Source: Oncomelania hupensis (lineage: Eukaryota; Mollusca; Gastropoda; Littorinimorpha; Pomatiopsidae). Taken from it: a stretch of DNA of 64,000 nucleotides. How positions within the stretch are numbered: the stretch's first letter is position 1; each line of letters starts with the position of its first letter. The translations under genes and the position numbers were made by a program. The stretch lies in assembly GCA_036898135.1 (NCBI GenBank), contig CM072523.1, positions 34,840,968 through 34,904,967 of the forward strand, read 5' to 3'. A model generated the notes under the pieces. It was given only the letters and a program-made list of their open reading frames with translations. It searched no databases and was not told where the DNA came from. Shown piece after piece: positions 24,157 through 35,464 of this stretch.

Positions 24157-24231
24157 GCCTTGGTAGCTCACTTAGTAAGACATTCGCCTACTACCGTGCA
24201 GGCGACCCAAGTTCAAATCTCCCGCGGGCCA
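24157..24231 (+). repeat. tRNA-like sequence (SINE head or tRNA pseudogene)
   Basis: A 75-nt block has an A-box-like GGTAGCTCACTTAGTAAGAC and a B-box-like AAGTTCAAATCTCCC, with a GCGGGCCA end. The anticodon loop is too long and the acceptor stem pairs poorly, so I do not call a functional tRNA. Confidence 0.6.
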
Positions 24232-24306
24232 TATTTTTTTATGTTATTTTTTTACACTTCAATATGGATATTTTTCTTTTTAATTTAGGCCTTTTACTTT
24301 TAACTT

Positions 24307-24329
24307 ATTCATTATTATTCTTCTTCTTC

Positions 24330-24396
<67 letters not shown>

Positions 24397-24400
24397 ACTA

Positions 24401-24473
<73 letters not shown>

Positions 24474-24538
24474 CTTATATCAAATTTTATTTTAAAACCT
24501 TGGTGTTTTTTATGATTTCTATTTGTATTATTCTATAT

Positions 24539-24607
<69 letters not shown>
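24307..24607. repeat. (ATT)n arrays
   Basis: Three ATT blocks (24330-24395, 24402-24470, 24541-24607) with short AT-rich spacers. Confidence 0.95.
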
Positions 24608-24610
<3 letters not shown>

Positions 24611-24629
24611 AGGATCGGGATGTGGTGGT

Positions 24630-24955
24630 ACGAGTAGGTAAAAGGGGGCAACGGGTAGGTTTAAAGGGGCATGGGTAGGCATAACGGGGATACGGGTATA
24701 TATAAGGGGGTATGGTGATGGTCGATTCCTTTCATCCATACCTTCGAAACGATCAACGGGGAAGTATCAAGGAGGGTACAGGTAGGTTACAAGGGGGGTA
24801 CGGAAGGTATCAAGGGGGTATGGGGAGGTATCAAGTGGGTTCGGGGAGGTATCAAGGGGGTATGGTGAGGCATCATGGGGGGGAGGGGGACGGGGAGATA
24901 TCAGGGGGGGGGGGTATGGGGAGGTATCAAGGGGAATATGGGGAGATATCATCGT
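24630..24955. repeat. degenerate G-rich minisatellite, about 20-bp unit
   Basis: Repeated words GGTATCAAGGGGGTATGGGG and variants. Runs of three or more G recur about every 10 bases, which would favour G-quadruplexes. Open frames (GGYGRYQ-like) follow the repeat. Confidence 0.85.
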
Positions 24956-25153
24956 CCAAATGAAACTCGCAGACAACAGTTGTCTCTCTGTCTACATTTT
25001 AAACAGCAACCTGTGTACCCTGGCTTGCCAGGGTACAAACACCACTAGTTGATATATATTTTTAGCTCAGGGATCTACCCACGTCCCTTATACGCTTCTG
25101 TGTCCGGAGACAGAAATCTACCAACAACAACATCAACAATCTACCCATTTAAT

Positions 25154-25925
25154 GGGGCCGGGTAGCTCAGTTGGTAGAGCGTCTTACTAGTAAACGAAAG
25201 GTACCTGGTTCGAAATCCCGGATTGGCCAATGTGTGACCATATTATTTTCCCCTTACCATCAACTGGTTCGCTGATGTCAGAATAATGTGACCAGTAGTC
25301 ACCTATATGCTACGGTTTCGTGTGACTATAATATACAGTTACATTTTTATCTACCCATGTGGGGCCGGGTAGCTCAGTTGGTAAGAGCGTCTTGCTAGTA
25401 ACCGAAAGGTCGCTGGTTCGAATCCCGGATTGGTCAACGTGTGATCATATTATTTTCCCCTTTACCAACAACTGGCCCGCTGGTGTCAGTATAAATCGGT
25501 CCAGTAGTCACCTATATGCGAAAGTGTCGTGTGACTATAATCTACAAACAACAACAAACACACATCGGGGCCGGGTAGCTCAGTTGGTAAGAGCGTCTTG
25601 CTAGAAACCGAAAGGTACTTGGTTCTCAATCCCGGATTGGTCAACGTGTGATCATATTATTTTCCCCTTTACCAACAACTGGCCCGCTGGTGTCAGTATA
25701 AATCGGTCCAGTAGTCACCTATATGCGAAAGTGTCGTGTGACTATAATCTACAAACAACAACAAACACACATTCGCTCAGTTGGTAGAGCGTCTTAACTA
25801 GTAACCGAAAGGTACTTGGTTCGAATCCCGGATTGGCCAATTTGTGACCATATTATTTTCCCCTTACCATCAACTGGTTCGCTGGTGTCAGAATAATGTG
25901 ACCAGTAGTCGCCTATGGGCGACAT
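25154..25925 (+). repeat. tandem array of four tRNA(Thr)-like SINE units, about 206 bp each
   Basis: Units begin at 25154, 25361 and 25567; a fourth lacks its first bases and starts near 25773. Each head reads GGCCGGGTAGCTCAGTTGGT(A)AGAGCG, then a loop CTAGTAA with AGT in the anticodon position (threonine), then GGTTCGAATCCCGGATTGG. Bodies share TATTATTTTCCCCTT and CAGTAGTCACCTATATGC, and tails read ATCTACAAACAACAACAAAC. Unit 1 differs more from units 2 and 3, which are nearly identical to each other. Acceptor pairing is poor, so these are retroposons rather than tRNA genes. Confidence 0.85.
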
Positions 25926-26222
25926 AAAATGTGGCCATTTTCACGGTCTATTTTAGCAGTATGATTGCTTTGGTGGTTCAGTGTTGATTCAGGTCCCTAT
26001 CCCTCTTTCCCTGGGATGGTTATCCCCGTCTGCCATATCGCTAATGGTGGGTGTAGACGTTAAACCTCAATGTTCAACACACATTCCCCCCATATGCCTA
26101 GGTGTTAGGAGACGTTAATCTTACCCAATAACACACATTCCTGTCCCCTATACGCAACGTGTCCGGGGACGTTAATCTACACAAGTCAAGTCAAGTCAAG
26201 TCAAGTCAAGTCAAGTCAAGTC
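25926..26222 (+). repeat. related SINE body/tails ending in (TCAAG)n
   Basis: The words CCTATACGCAACGTGTCCGG and GGACGTTAATCTAC resemble the tail of the preceding SINE array and sequences near 25085-25125 and 37282-37325. The last tail passes into a TCAAG pentamer array (26177-26221). Confidence 0.6.
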
Positions 26223-26319
26223 ACATTCGTCACTCAAACATGTGGTGTAAAGGAACGTCGCTATTAGAAAACTGAAAGGAAATCGAAGTTTTATTTGTGA
26301 AATTTTAGATTGATTGCAT

Positions 26320-26484
26320 CCAATACCATTATTGAAGGGAGGGATGAAACCAAAGTACCCGGAGAAAACCCTCGGTGACCTCCATAGTCTAGTACCTAAG
26401 TCACATACGTTCGCCCCTTGCGGGAATCGAACCCGCGACCTTCGGCATAGGAAACCGGCGACTAATCCACTGAGTCACGAGGCC
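26320..26484 (-). repeat. tRNA-derived SINE family S5, head and core
   Basis: On the minus strand a tRNA-like head at 26412-26483 has a near-complete acceptor stem (GCCTCGT with AAGGGGC), a D-arm, loop TTCCTAT with CCT in the anticodon position (arginine), and a perfect T-stem around GTTCGATTC. The core GGTCACCGAGGGTTTTCTCC(GG) follows and is shared with 40365-40390. The attached core argues for a SINE rather than a tRNA gene. Confidence 0.7.
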
Positions 26485-26895
26485 CTCCCTCCCTTCCCCC
26501 TGCCCCCAGTAATATAAAGGTGGTCTGTGATTGTGGATTTTTGTTTAGCTTAACTACTTTACCCTTTTCTAAATTTCTTACATGTCATTTTACCCATTTA
26601 GCTATATTATTTCTTTCTAACAAACTACGAAGATACAGACATTTTGAGATAAAGTAATTAAATGCACATTCATCACAGGCATCACAAAGGCACATAAATA
26701 ATTCAGAAATGAATTCCCTTGTAAGCTCCTAGCCTTCCCGACAACTTTGGGGTTTGACTTGAAAGCTATGTGGTATCCGTGTACGTGTGTAGGGGCGAGT
26801 TTCTCTCGCGGGGCTGAATAAGCTGGTGGGAGAAATGTTGTTCCGGGTATAGCGATATCGTCATTCTTGGAAGGCCCATACCCGGTGAAAAGGGC
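26485..26895. other. unassigned; right end is a tail-like motif before (AAT)n
   Basis: No gene. The last bases, CATACCCGGTGAAAAGGGCT then TACAATAATAAT, lead straight into the AAT array like other retroposon tails here. Confidence 0.45.
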
Positions 26896-26899
26896 TTAC

Positions 26900-26976
<77 letters not shown>
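26896..26976. repeat. (AAT)n microsatellite
   Basis: Pure AAT triplets. Confidence 0.97.
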
Positions 26977-26977
<1 letters not shown>

Positions 26978-27278
26978 TCAATAAAAACAACATCATGAAT
27001 TGTAAATAAATATTTAATGGAAAAAATAGTGAATTTATAACGCATTTTCGTACGTAAAGATTAGTTCAAAGCACGGAGTCAAAATTAGAGTCGCTCTTGA
27101 ATTGAGACGGAGTACAAAGATACTACTGGTTATTTGATTTTTTTAAAAAGTGTATTTTAGTTTCCTTACAACTCAAAAATAGTTGTATTACCTTCTTCGT
27201 TGGAAGATTATGTAATTTTAAAAATACCTATTGTATAAATAATTAATGTGTGTAAATAAATTAAGGGGAGGCAGAAGT

Positions 27279-27336
<58 letters not shown>

Positions 27337-27371
27337 AAGAAAGAGAGAGGGAATTATATTTGTATTTGTAT

Positions 27372-27419
<48 letters not shown>

Positions 27420-27828
27420 TTTTGTAATCCGTTCTTCCAGTAAATGAATTCAAAATTTTAGATATGTACAAGTTATTGAAATGTGGACTGGACTGATTAG
27501 GTTTATTTTCAGGGGTCTAATTCACTTTGGTGGTGAATAATAGACAATAAATGAGTTAAACCCCCTTTTAAATGCGTCCAGCGACTATAAGAGTCAGGAA
27601 GCCAGTAAACCACAGCCGGTTAAGCTGACCCTTCTATGTCTCTTATCATCCCATTAGAACTAGCAGTAAAAATGTCTAAACAGAGCAGTAAACAGTCTGG
27701 GGGCTTTTCTATAGTAAAATGGTACTCAAGTGCACACTGCTAAGCTAAGATTCGGCGAGTACCTCCCCACAAGTAGAAGGAGCCAACGTAAATATCGGCT
27801 AGACAGACTCATCAATACGCAGTGCTAA
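26977..27828. other. unassigned, with (GA)n and (TTTA)n arrays
   Basis: GA repeats at 27280-27350 and TTTA repeats at 27366-27418. The rest is unique and AT-rich. Confidence 0.5.
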
Positions 27829-27900
27829 TCAAGTATGCTACAGATTATACTGCTATATAAATAGACTATTATATAGCAGTATAATCTGTAGCATACTTGA
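27829..27900. repeat. perfect 32-bp inverted repeat with 8-nt loop
   Basis: 27829-27860 is the exact inverted complement of 27869-27900, and the loop is ATAGACTA. Pairing stops outside the arms. A transcript from either strand would form a perfect 32-bp hairpin. It could be a foldback remnant, a small-RNA precursor or an assembly/replication artefact; the sequence alone does not decide. Confidence 0.95.
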
Positions 27901-28145
27901 AATAGTACCCCGGGAAAACAAAAAACTGGAAAAGACCAATGTATCGATTTTCACAAAGTGTCCTATATTTTCATTGGCCAAGTAGTCTGGCTAAAACTGA
28001 TCATCGCATGGTAATTGACCAACCACAGATGGCGTTGTTTCTAGCAAGATGTGAAATATATTAGTATTAAGAAAACAGGATCTACTTTAACCCATTTACG
28101 AATCGTAGTCTCCTATAACTTTTTGGCAAAGACTGAAAAATTAAA
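27901..28145. other. unassigned spacer
   Basis: Unique sequence between the hairpin and the RTE-like 3' end. Confidence 0.4.
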
Positions 28146-28428
28146 CCTATCCTATCCCGTAACTCGAAGGTCGTTGGGGCACCACAGATGATCGTTTAAC
28201 CAGCGTACTCCATCTTTCTCTGTCCTCAGCAACCCTCATGGCTACGCTCAGTGTCAAGCCAGTTAATTCTCGAATGTTGTCCTCCAACCTTTTTTTTCTG
28301 TCTTCCTCTTCTTCTGCATCCCTGCACCGTGCCTTGCAGGCGGGTCTTTGCAAGATCTGATGGTGTAGTGACGTGGCCATACCATCGGAGTTTCCGTTTC
28401 TTTACAACTGTGAGCATGTCGTCGTTGT
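28146..28428 (-). pseudogene. RTE-like non-LTR retrotransposon, 3' end (copy D)
   Basis: The minus strand reads NNDDMLTVVKKRKLRWYGHV, SDLAKTRLQGTVQG, then (shifted) AMRVAEDRERWSTLVKRSS and PQRPSSYGIG, followed by a GGATA-type tail read on the plus strand as CCTATCCTATCCCG. A frameshift lies near 28290. Its upstream half appears to be copy E at 30278-30572, with a Jockey/I-type fragment in opposite orientation between them. Confidence 0.87.
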
Positions 28429-28429
28429 T

Positions 28430-30275
28430 GGGGATCTGAACAGTCACTCCCCCAGATATGGAAGCGACTATTAGAATCCCCAAGGCAAAATATTGAAGAA
28501 TGTTGTCGATGGCCTCAACCTCTGTATTTTAAATTCAGATTCCCCTACGTATTGTAGTCATTTAAAACATTTTCTAATTTAGACCTGGCCATATGTGACG
28601 CTTCTGGGGGTTTTTTTGGACCTGGATTGGAAACCTCATTCAGATCTTTGTGGGAGTGACCATTTTCCTATTTTTCTAAAGTTTCTAGAAGATCAATCTG
28701 AGGAGTCCCAGCGGCACTGGAATGTCAAAAAAGCAGGTTGGGACAAGTTTGGACACTCCGCAGCTTGTCGAATTACCAATGACATTTGGTGACAATTAAG
28801 CTTCGGCTTTTGGTTTTCCTATACATTCTCAATTGTCATTATTATCATTGTCATGTTTATGGAAATAAATAAGTTTTTAAACCCAACCAAAAAAAAGACA
28901 TTCTTAATTCCGAAGATTCAGCTTTGAAGTTTTCTAATATCCTAATAGATTGTGGTTCCGAAAATATATCAAAAACGTCTATTAGAAGCAGTTGTCCGAA
29001 GACCCCTTGCTTTGATGAAGAATGCAAGACATCTTGATTACCAATGGAAAAAAAGCCCAACGAAAATTCTTTCAAAGTCCTAGTGCTGAAAATAAACTTA
29101 ATCACCAGAAGCTGCGAGCCAAAGCTAGGTATCTCTGTAAACAAAACTGGCGTCAATCCTGGAAAACCTTCTGTTACAAATTTCATACCGAAACCTCTTC
29201 CAAAGCAGTCTGGAAAATAATAAAAAGAATTAAAAGAAAAAACTCCAAAGCTGTGATCCAAGGTCTGAAAAAACGTGGACAGATTATCACTGACAAAAAG
29301 CAGGTGGCTGATTTGTTGGCCTCTACCATCCATCACAATTCGTCGCCTGCTCATTATTCCCAAAAAGTCCAAAACATCAAAGATAAGAAAAACGAGAACC
29401 CTGCGTTTTTGACTTCGATAATTGTGAACCATATAACCTTCCATTTTCTATGTAAGAATTGACAGATTCCCATCCTGAAATCCAATAATTCTCCTTCCGT
29501 CCCTGATGATATTCATTATCCAGGATTTCGCATCTGCCTAAAGATTCCCTTAAAATTCTCTTGGCTGTGTTTAATCATATTTGGTCTTCTGGTTCCTTTC
29601 CCCCATCTTGGCGGGAAGCAGTTATTGTTCCAATCCCTAAACCTGGTAAGGATTACTCTGATTCAAACAACTATAGGCCCATTGCCCTTATAAGCTGTTT
29701 GTGCAAAACTATGGAGAGAATGATGTATGAGCGTTTGATGTGGCAGTTAGAATCCATCAACGATCTCTTGATATCTCTCAATGTGTTTTCCTAAAAAAAG
29801 AGCTCTTCAGATCATCTCGTTCGTTTCGAGTCGTTCGTAAAAAACGCGTTGGTTAACGGTGAACATGTGGTTTCTGTGTTCTTTGATATAAAAAAAAGGC
29901 GTATGACACGACTTGGAAGTTCGGGATTCTAAAATATCTAGAACTCCTGGGCTTCTGTGGGAACTTATCCATTTTTATAGAAAACAATTTAACCGATAGA
30001 AAGTTTCAGATCTGGCTTGGCTCCTCTTTATCAGATCTTTTTGAGCAGGAGATGGGTGTCCCTCAGGGTAGCATTCTTTCTCCTCTTTTGTTTAACATTA
30101 AGATCAACAACATAGTTAAAAACGTTAAATCTGGCATTGATAAATCTTTGTTTGTTGATGATTTCTTCACCTCGGCAAAGGGTAAAACCATGGGTAGAGC
30201 GTCAACTTCAGCTTAGCATAGAAAAAACTTCAGGAGTGGGTAGAAGAAAACGGCTTCCAATTTTCGCTTTTTAAC
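28430..30275 (+). pseudogene. Jockey/I-type non-LTR retrotransposon fragment (endonuclease to RT)
   Basis: From the left, VVGDLNSHSPRYGSD is the APE metal-binding motif, then NLDLAICDASGG and CGSDHFPIFLKF complete the endonuclease. Next come RAKARYLCKQNWRQSWKTF and AVWKIIKRIKRKNSKA, then RT motifs SWREAVIVPIPKPGKD, NNYRPIALISCLCKTMERMM, FFDIKK (motif A), GVPQGSILSPLLFN (motif B) and SLFVDDFF (catalytic box, near 30149-30168). It breaks off at WVEENGFQFS near 30275. Stops and frameshifts occur throughout (for example near 28470, 29035, 29460, 29790 and 29905), so the copy is dead. Both ends are truncated. Clade is by eye only. Confidence 0.88.
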
Positions 30276-30277
30276 CT

Positions 30278-30572
30278 TGTAATGTAGACTGGTGGTCCTG
30301 CCTTTCCAAATGGCCTTCAACCTTGTCAGGGCCGCAGTTATTTGTGCGATCCTGCAGAGGACTTCCTGTTGGGACCCATTGTCTGATTCAATGGCTCGTA
30401 AATATTTAAAGCTATGCACTGTGTTGAGGGATTGGCCTTGGACTTCGATGTCATTGTTGATGCCATTGGTGTTGTTGGCCATCATTTTGGTCTTCTCTGC
30501 ATGTATTTCCATTCCATAGGCTCTGGAGGTGTTGTGAAGCTTCTGTACCAGCTGTTCAAGTTCTTGTTCCTA
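30278..30572 (-). pseudogene. RTE-like non-LTR retrotransposon, thumb-region fragment (copy E)
   Basis: The minus strand reads LVQKLHNTSRAYGMEIHAEK, KMMANNTNGINNDIEVQGQS, HSFKYLRAIESDNGS and RIAQITAALTRLKAIWKGR, the region just after the FADD box. It ends near 30278, where the plus-strand Jockey/I-type fragment ends. About 65 codons known from copies B and C lie between the end of E and the start of D and are missing. Confidence 0.87.
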
Positions 30573-31834
30573 TCCGCAAAATGGAAGTTGGAGATTGCTC
30601 TACCCCCTATACTGACTGTGCCTTCGTGATCTGCAAGGGCATTTGACACGATGTGCTCTAAAAAAATCTCAAATTAAATCTAAAATCTAAAATCTAAAAC
30701 CCAAACGGTTTTCTTGTATTTTCTAAGACGCGTTAAAATAGCAAGGTTTTATTTCCAACTCGTCACTAATTCACAAATACTACAGCAACAATTATCTCAA
30801 AGAAAGGTGGAGTCAAAAGAGTAATGTACCGACTGAATGAGAAAAATGAGACTGGCATTGTTTCTCACTGGCTGCCTAAACTAGAGCTGACTGAAGATTA
30901 GGCCTATATTATGAACAAAGCGGAGACGAATCGGTGAATGAAACTGGCATTGTTTTTCACTGGTGAAATTTGGTTCAAGGAACCTGTCATGTGTCATGTT
31001 CTCATGTTCATGTTTCTTTACTCTCTGTATGTGCGTAAGTGGGCGGGTGGATGCTTGGGTGGGTGGGTGTACGCGCGGGCGTTAATGTTTTTACGGGTGC
31101 TGAAAAAATGTGAAGGAAAATTTCTGACTTTCGGATTATTTTTGGTTGCGCATTCGGATGACAATCGTGGAAAGCAATGTGTAAAATTGTCGGTCACACA
31201 CATTTTTCTCATCTTGTTTAATTTCGATTCCTCTTTTTTATTCCAATTGAGAAATCGATACATAAATGTTATTTGCATCTTATTGTATCGGGATTGGACA
31301 TCGGCTAAAAGCGCGCTCGTGAATATTGTCCGATCTCGATGTGACAATTTTCCATGTCCCACGCCAAAAGATGAGAATAACGTTTATTGGCGGTGTTCTC
31401 TTTGCTATACCATATCTGTTTTGGGAAACGTCTGTAGCTGAAAAAAGCCATTGACGTGGGGATTTCTTGCTAATGCTTTATCATTCTGTTTTGAGCAACA
31501 CACAACCAAACTTATTTGCTGAAGGGGTGGTGAAAAGCTACGTTTCAACAGAAGGTATTCTTTATTACAGACTTTAAAAAAAACACGTTCGTGTCAATAG
31601 TGTTGAACAACTTTTTAAGTGTCAAATCTTTGGACGAATACATTTCTTAGGTCATAGTAGATCTCATGTCCGGTGTGTTCCTTTAGAGGCTCATAAGGGT
31701 ATCGAGGATGGTTGCTCGTTTGTTGTTGTGTTTTTTTTTACAATGAGTTTATGCTTGGGAAATTGCACTGTTGTCACAGTAAAAAGATAATATATTGGAA
31801 CAATTGTTGCCCAATCTTCCACTCCTTCTCTCTA

Positions 31835-31835
<1 letters not shown>
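30573..31835. other. unassigned, small local duplications
   Basis: The word ACTGGCATTGTTT(C/T)TCACTGG occurs near 30851 and 30943. A block near 31735-31800 resembles 37145-37205. The 167-codon plus frame at 30938-31441 lacks any recognisable domain and I do not support it. Confidence 0.45.
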
Positions 31836-31886
<51 letters not shown>

Positions 31887-32005
31887 CCTCTCCTCTTCTT
31901 TTCCCTCCTTCTTCTTCATCTTTTTCTTCTCCTTCTTCTCTTTTCTTTTCTCTTCTTCTTGTTTGAACTGTCCATCTCCGACTTGAAATTTGTCATTCTT
32001 GTCAG

Positions 32006-32062
<57 letters not shown>

Positions 32063-32130
32063 GGAAATAGAAAGAAAGAGAAAGAATACTAGAGATGAGG
32101 AGCGGGGAGGTATATTGATGGAAATCTCTC

Positions 32131-32172
<42 letters not shown>

Positions 32173-32239
32173 ACACCTTCTCTCTCTCACTCCCACTCTC
32201 CCTTACTCTCAATCCCTGTCTCACCCTATTTCCCTCCCT

Positions 32240-32273
<34 letters not shown>

Positions 32274-32280
32274 CGCTCTT
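31836..32280. repeat. (CT)n, (TG)n(AG)n and (CT)n arrays
   Basis: CT tracts at 31840-31882, 32126-32173 and 32248-32275; TG then AG at 32008-32062. CT and GA tracts in the same region are mutually complementary and can pair. Confidence 0.93.
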
Positions 32281-33684
<1,404 letters not shown>

Positions 33685-33739
33685 CTGTTAATACTTCAGG
33701 AGTTTCCTCGTTTTGTTTAATAGTTAACGTTGTTCTGTA

Positions 33740-33833
33740 TTCATGTAAACGCCTAGAGCTAAGCCTAGATTAGGCGCATAAATACTACTACTACTACTAC
33801 TACTAATGATGATGAATATGATGATGATGATGA

Positions 33834-33923
<90 letters not shown>
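33740..33923 (+). repeat. SINE-like tail, (ACT)n and (GAT)n array
   Basis: AAACGCCTAGAGCTAAGCCT then GATTAGGCGCATAAATACTACT resembles the GCGC(T)ATA tails of the SINEs here and runs into ACT (33784-33805) and GAT (33806-33923) triplets. Confidence 0.75.
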
Positions 33924-33925
<2 letters not shown>

Positions 33926-34374
33926 ATTGAAATAAAAATTACATTAGAAAAAATTGACAAGAATTTTGCAACAGACCGTCGCCGAAAAATACAGAAGAAG
34001 CTCGGGAAAACTTACTTAAGGGACGATACCAAATATATTCTCTCTTTGGCCTACTTAGCGTGCGGCAGAAGTTGTAGTTTACGCAGTCAGTAGTATATAA
34101 TACACTAGACTTAGTGCGGTCTAGCATGCGTCTAACTGTAAGTGCCTATAGGGTCCAGTATGATGCTGTGCAAGGACAGCTAAGTTAGGTACTTATTATA
34201 ATTAGACGATCCTTTGAGAACTCTCGGACATGACCTTTATATATTTAAATTTCAAAAATAGGCTATAATTTTTATAGGCAAAAACGGTTATCTTTAGCGT
34301 GATTTAGACATTTTTAAAATAAGTGTTTGCGTTACGATCTTGACCGGGAAACTGGAGAAAACCTATTCAGGGCT
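33924..34374. other. unassigned unique sequence
   Basis: No supported feature. Confidence 0.4.
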
Positions 34375-34735
34375 GTAAAATGAAATGCTACCGCAGACTG
34401 CTGCAAATCGCCTGGAACGAACACAAGACCAACAAGTAAGTCAGTAACCAGGCCACGTCACTTGCGGGGCCTCAGGAACCACTCCTTGCCATCGTATAAG
34501 TCGGTGTGGTTTGGTCAGGCGGCACGACGCCCTTGCAAAAACCATTAAGCAAGAAACAGTGGAAGAAGGGGGCAGGTGCAGATGAAGGCAAGGCAAGAAC
34601 AGGACAGATGATGTCAAAACGTGGGCGGCGCTGGACACGCCGTGCACGGCTCCTGACAACAGCAACAGACAGACTGAAGGGGCGAAAACTCTTCGCGACC
34701 GCATTCCTCGTGTCTCCCCAACCGCCTCAGTTTCC
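34375..34735 (+). pseudogene. non-LTR retrotransposon 3' fragment (third family)
   Basis: Frames carry KMKCYRRLLQIAWNEHKTNK, then SLAGPQEPLLAIV, then KARTGQMMSKRGRRWTRRA and KLFATAFLVSPQPPQ. The order CYRRLL, W.EHKTN, GPQEPLLA matches the C-terminal end of non-LTR ORF2 proteins. It differs from the RTE-like copies (ISYTQHIT, IGQHDDLL), so it is a separate family. Stops and frame changes show decay. Confidence 0.65.
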
Positions 34736-35403
34736 ACGTATTTATTATGATCAGGCGAACTCGGCGTACCACAACCCCGACAAGGCACGCGAAGCGATAG
34801 TGAAGATCGCTGCGGAAGTTCTACAATTCTATTATTTTATTAAGTTTACAATATACATTTTGACAGATTTTTTTTAAACGATAATGCAATTTATCAGTAG
34901 TTAGTGGGCTTACTAGTATTTGCATTGTTGAGTGCTAATGTACTAGACGCATTTGATTGCAGTAAGACTACATTGCTTTCCTTTTCTTTTTTTTCTCTTT
35001 TTTTTGAGGGGGAGGTGGGGGGGTGATGGAAGGAACGGAGGGAGGGGGGGGAGAGGTGGCGGCATACATACATACATACATACATACTAGGCCTACATTG
35101 GATTAATTATCCCAGGTTTCATTCATCGATTAAATGATCAATTGAATGATGAAGTTACTATAGATCTAAATTACTAGTATAGGCCTTCGAAAACAACGGA
35201 AGCCATTTTCTTATTATGGAGCTTTCCAATACGGCTTTGCAAATTGCAAAGATCAAGATCACAGTGCAGGCTGCTGCGTCTGAACACAGCAGACAACCAA
35301 AGAGACATTACATTACATGATTATTGCTTTAGGTCCAGCGGACTCTTCCGAGCCAAATCAGGACCAAACCAAAGAGTAGCAACAACACAGCATTTTTTTC
35401 AAA
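34736..35403. other. mostly unassigned; ends with a dispersed repeat
   Basis: A CATA array lies near 35062-35087. The words TTAGGTCCAGCGGACTCTTC and CGAGCCAAATCAGGACCA at 35329-35367 recur inverted at 40836-40875, both next to (CATTA)n, so this is a dispersed repeat, perhaps a SINE piece. Confidence 0.5.
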
Positions 35404-35407
35404 ACCC

Positions 35408-35456
<49 letters not shown>
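35404..35456. repeat. poly-C then poly-A tract
   Basis: About 25 C followed by about 27 A. Such tracts are also prone to sequencing and assembly error. Confidence 0.9.

Positions 35457-35464
<8 letters not shown>

Noticed and set aside
24157..24231. Functional tRNA gene
   Set aside because: Anticodon loop too long and weak acceptor stem.
25154..25435. Functional tRNA-Thr genes
   Set aside because: Acceptor and T-stem pairing are poor and each head continues into a conserved body and CAA-rich tail, so they are SINEs.
30938..31441. Possible 167-residue host protein
   Set aside because: No signal, domain or repeat logic; composition looks like translated AT-rich non-coding DNA.
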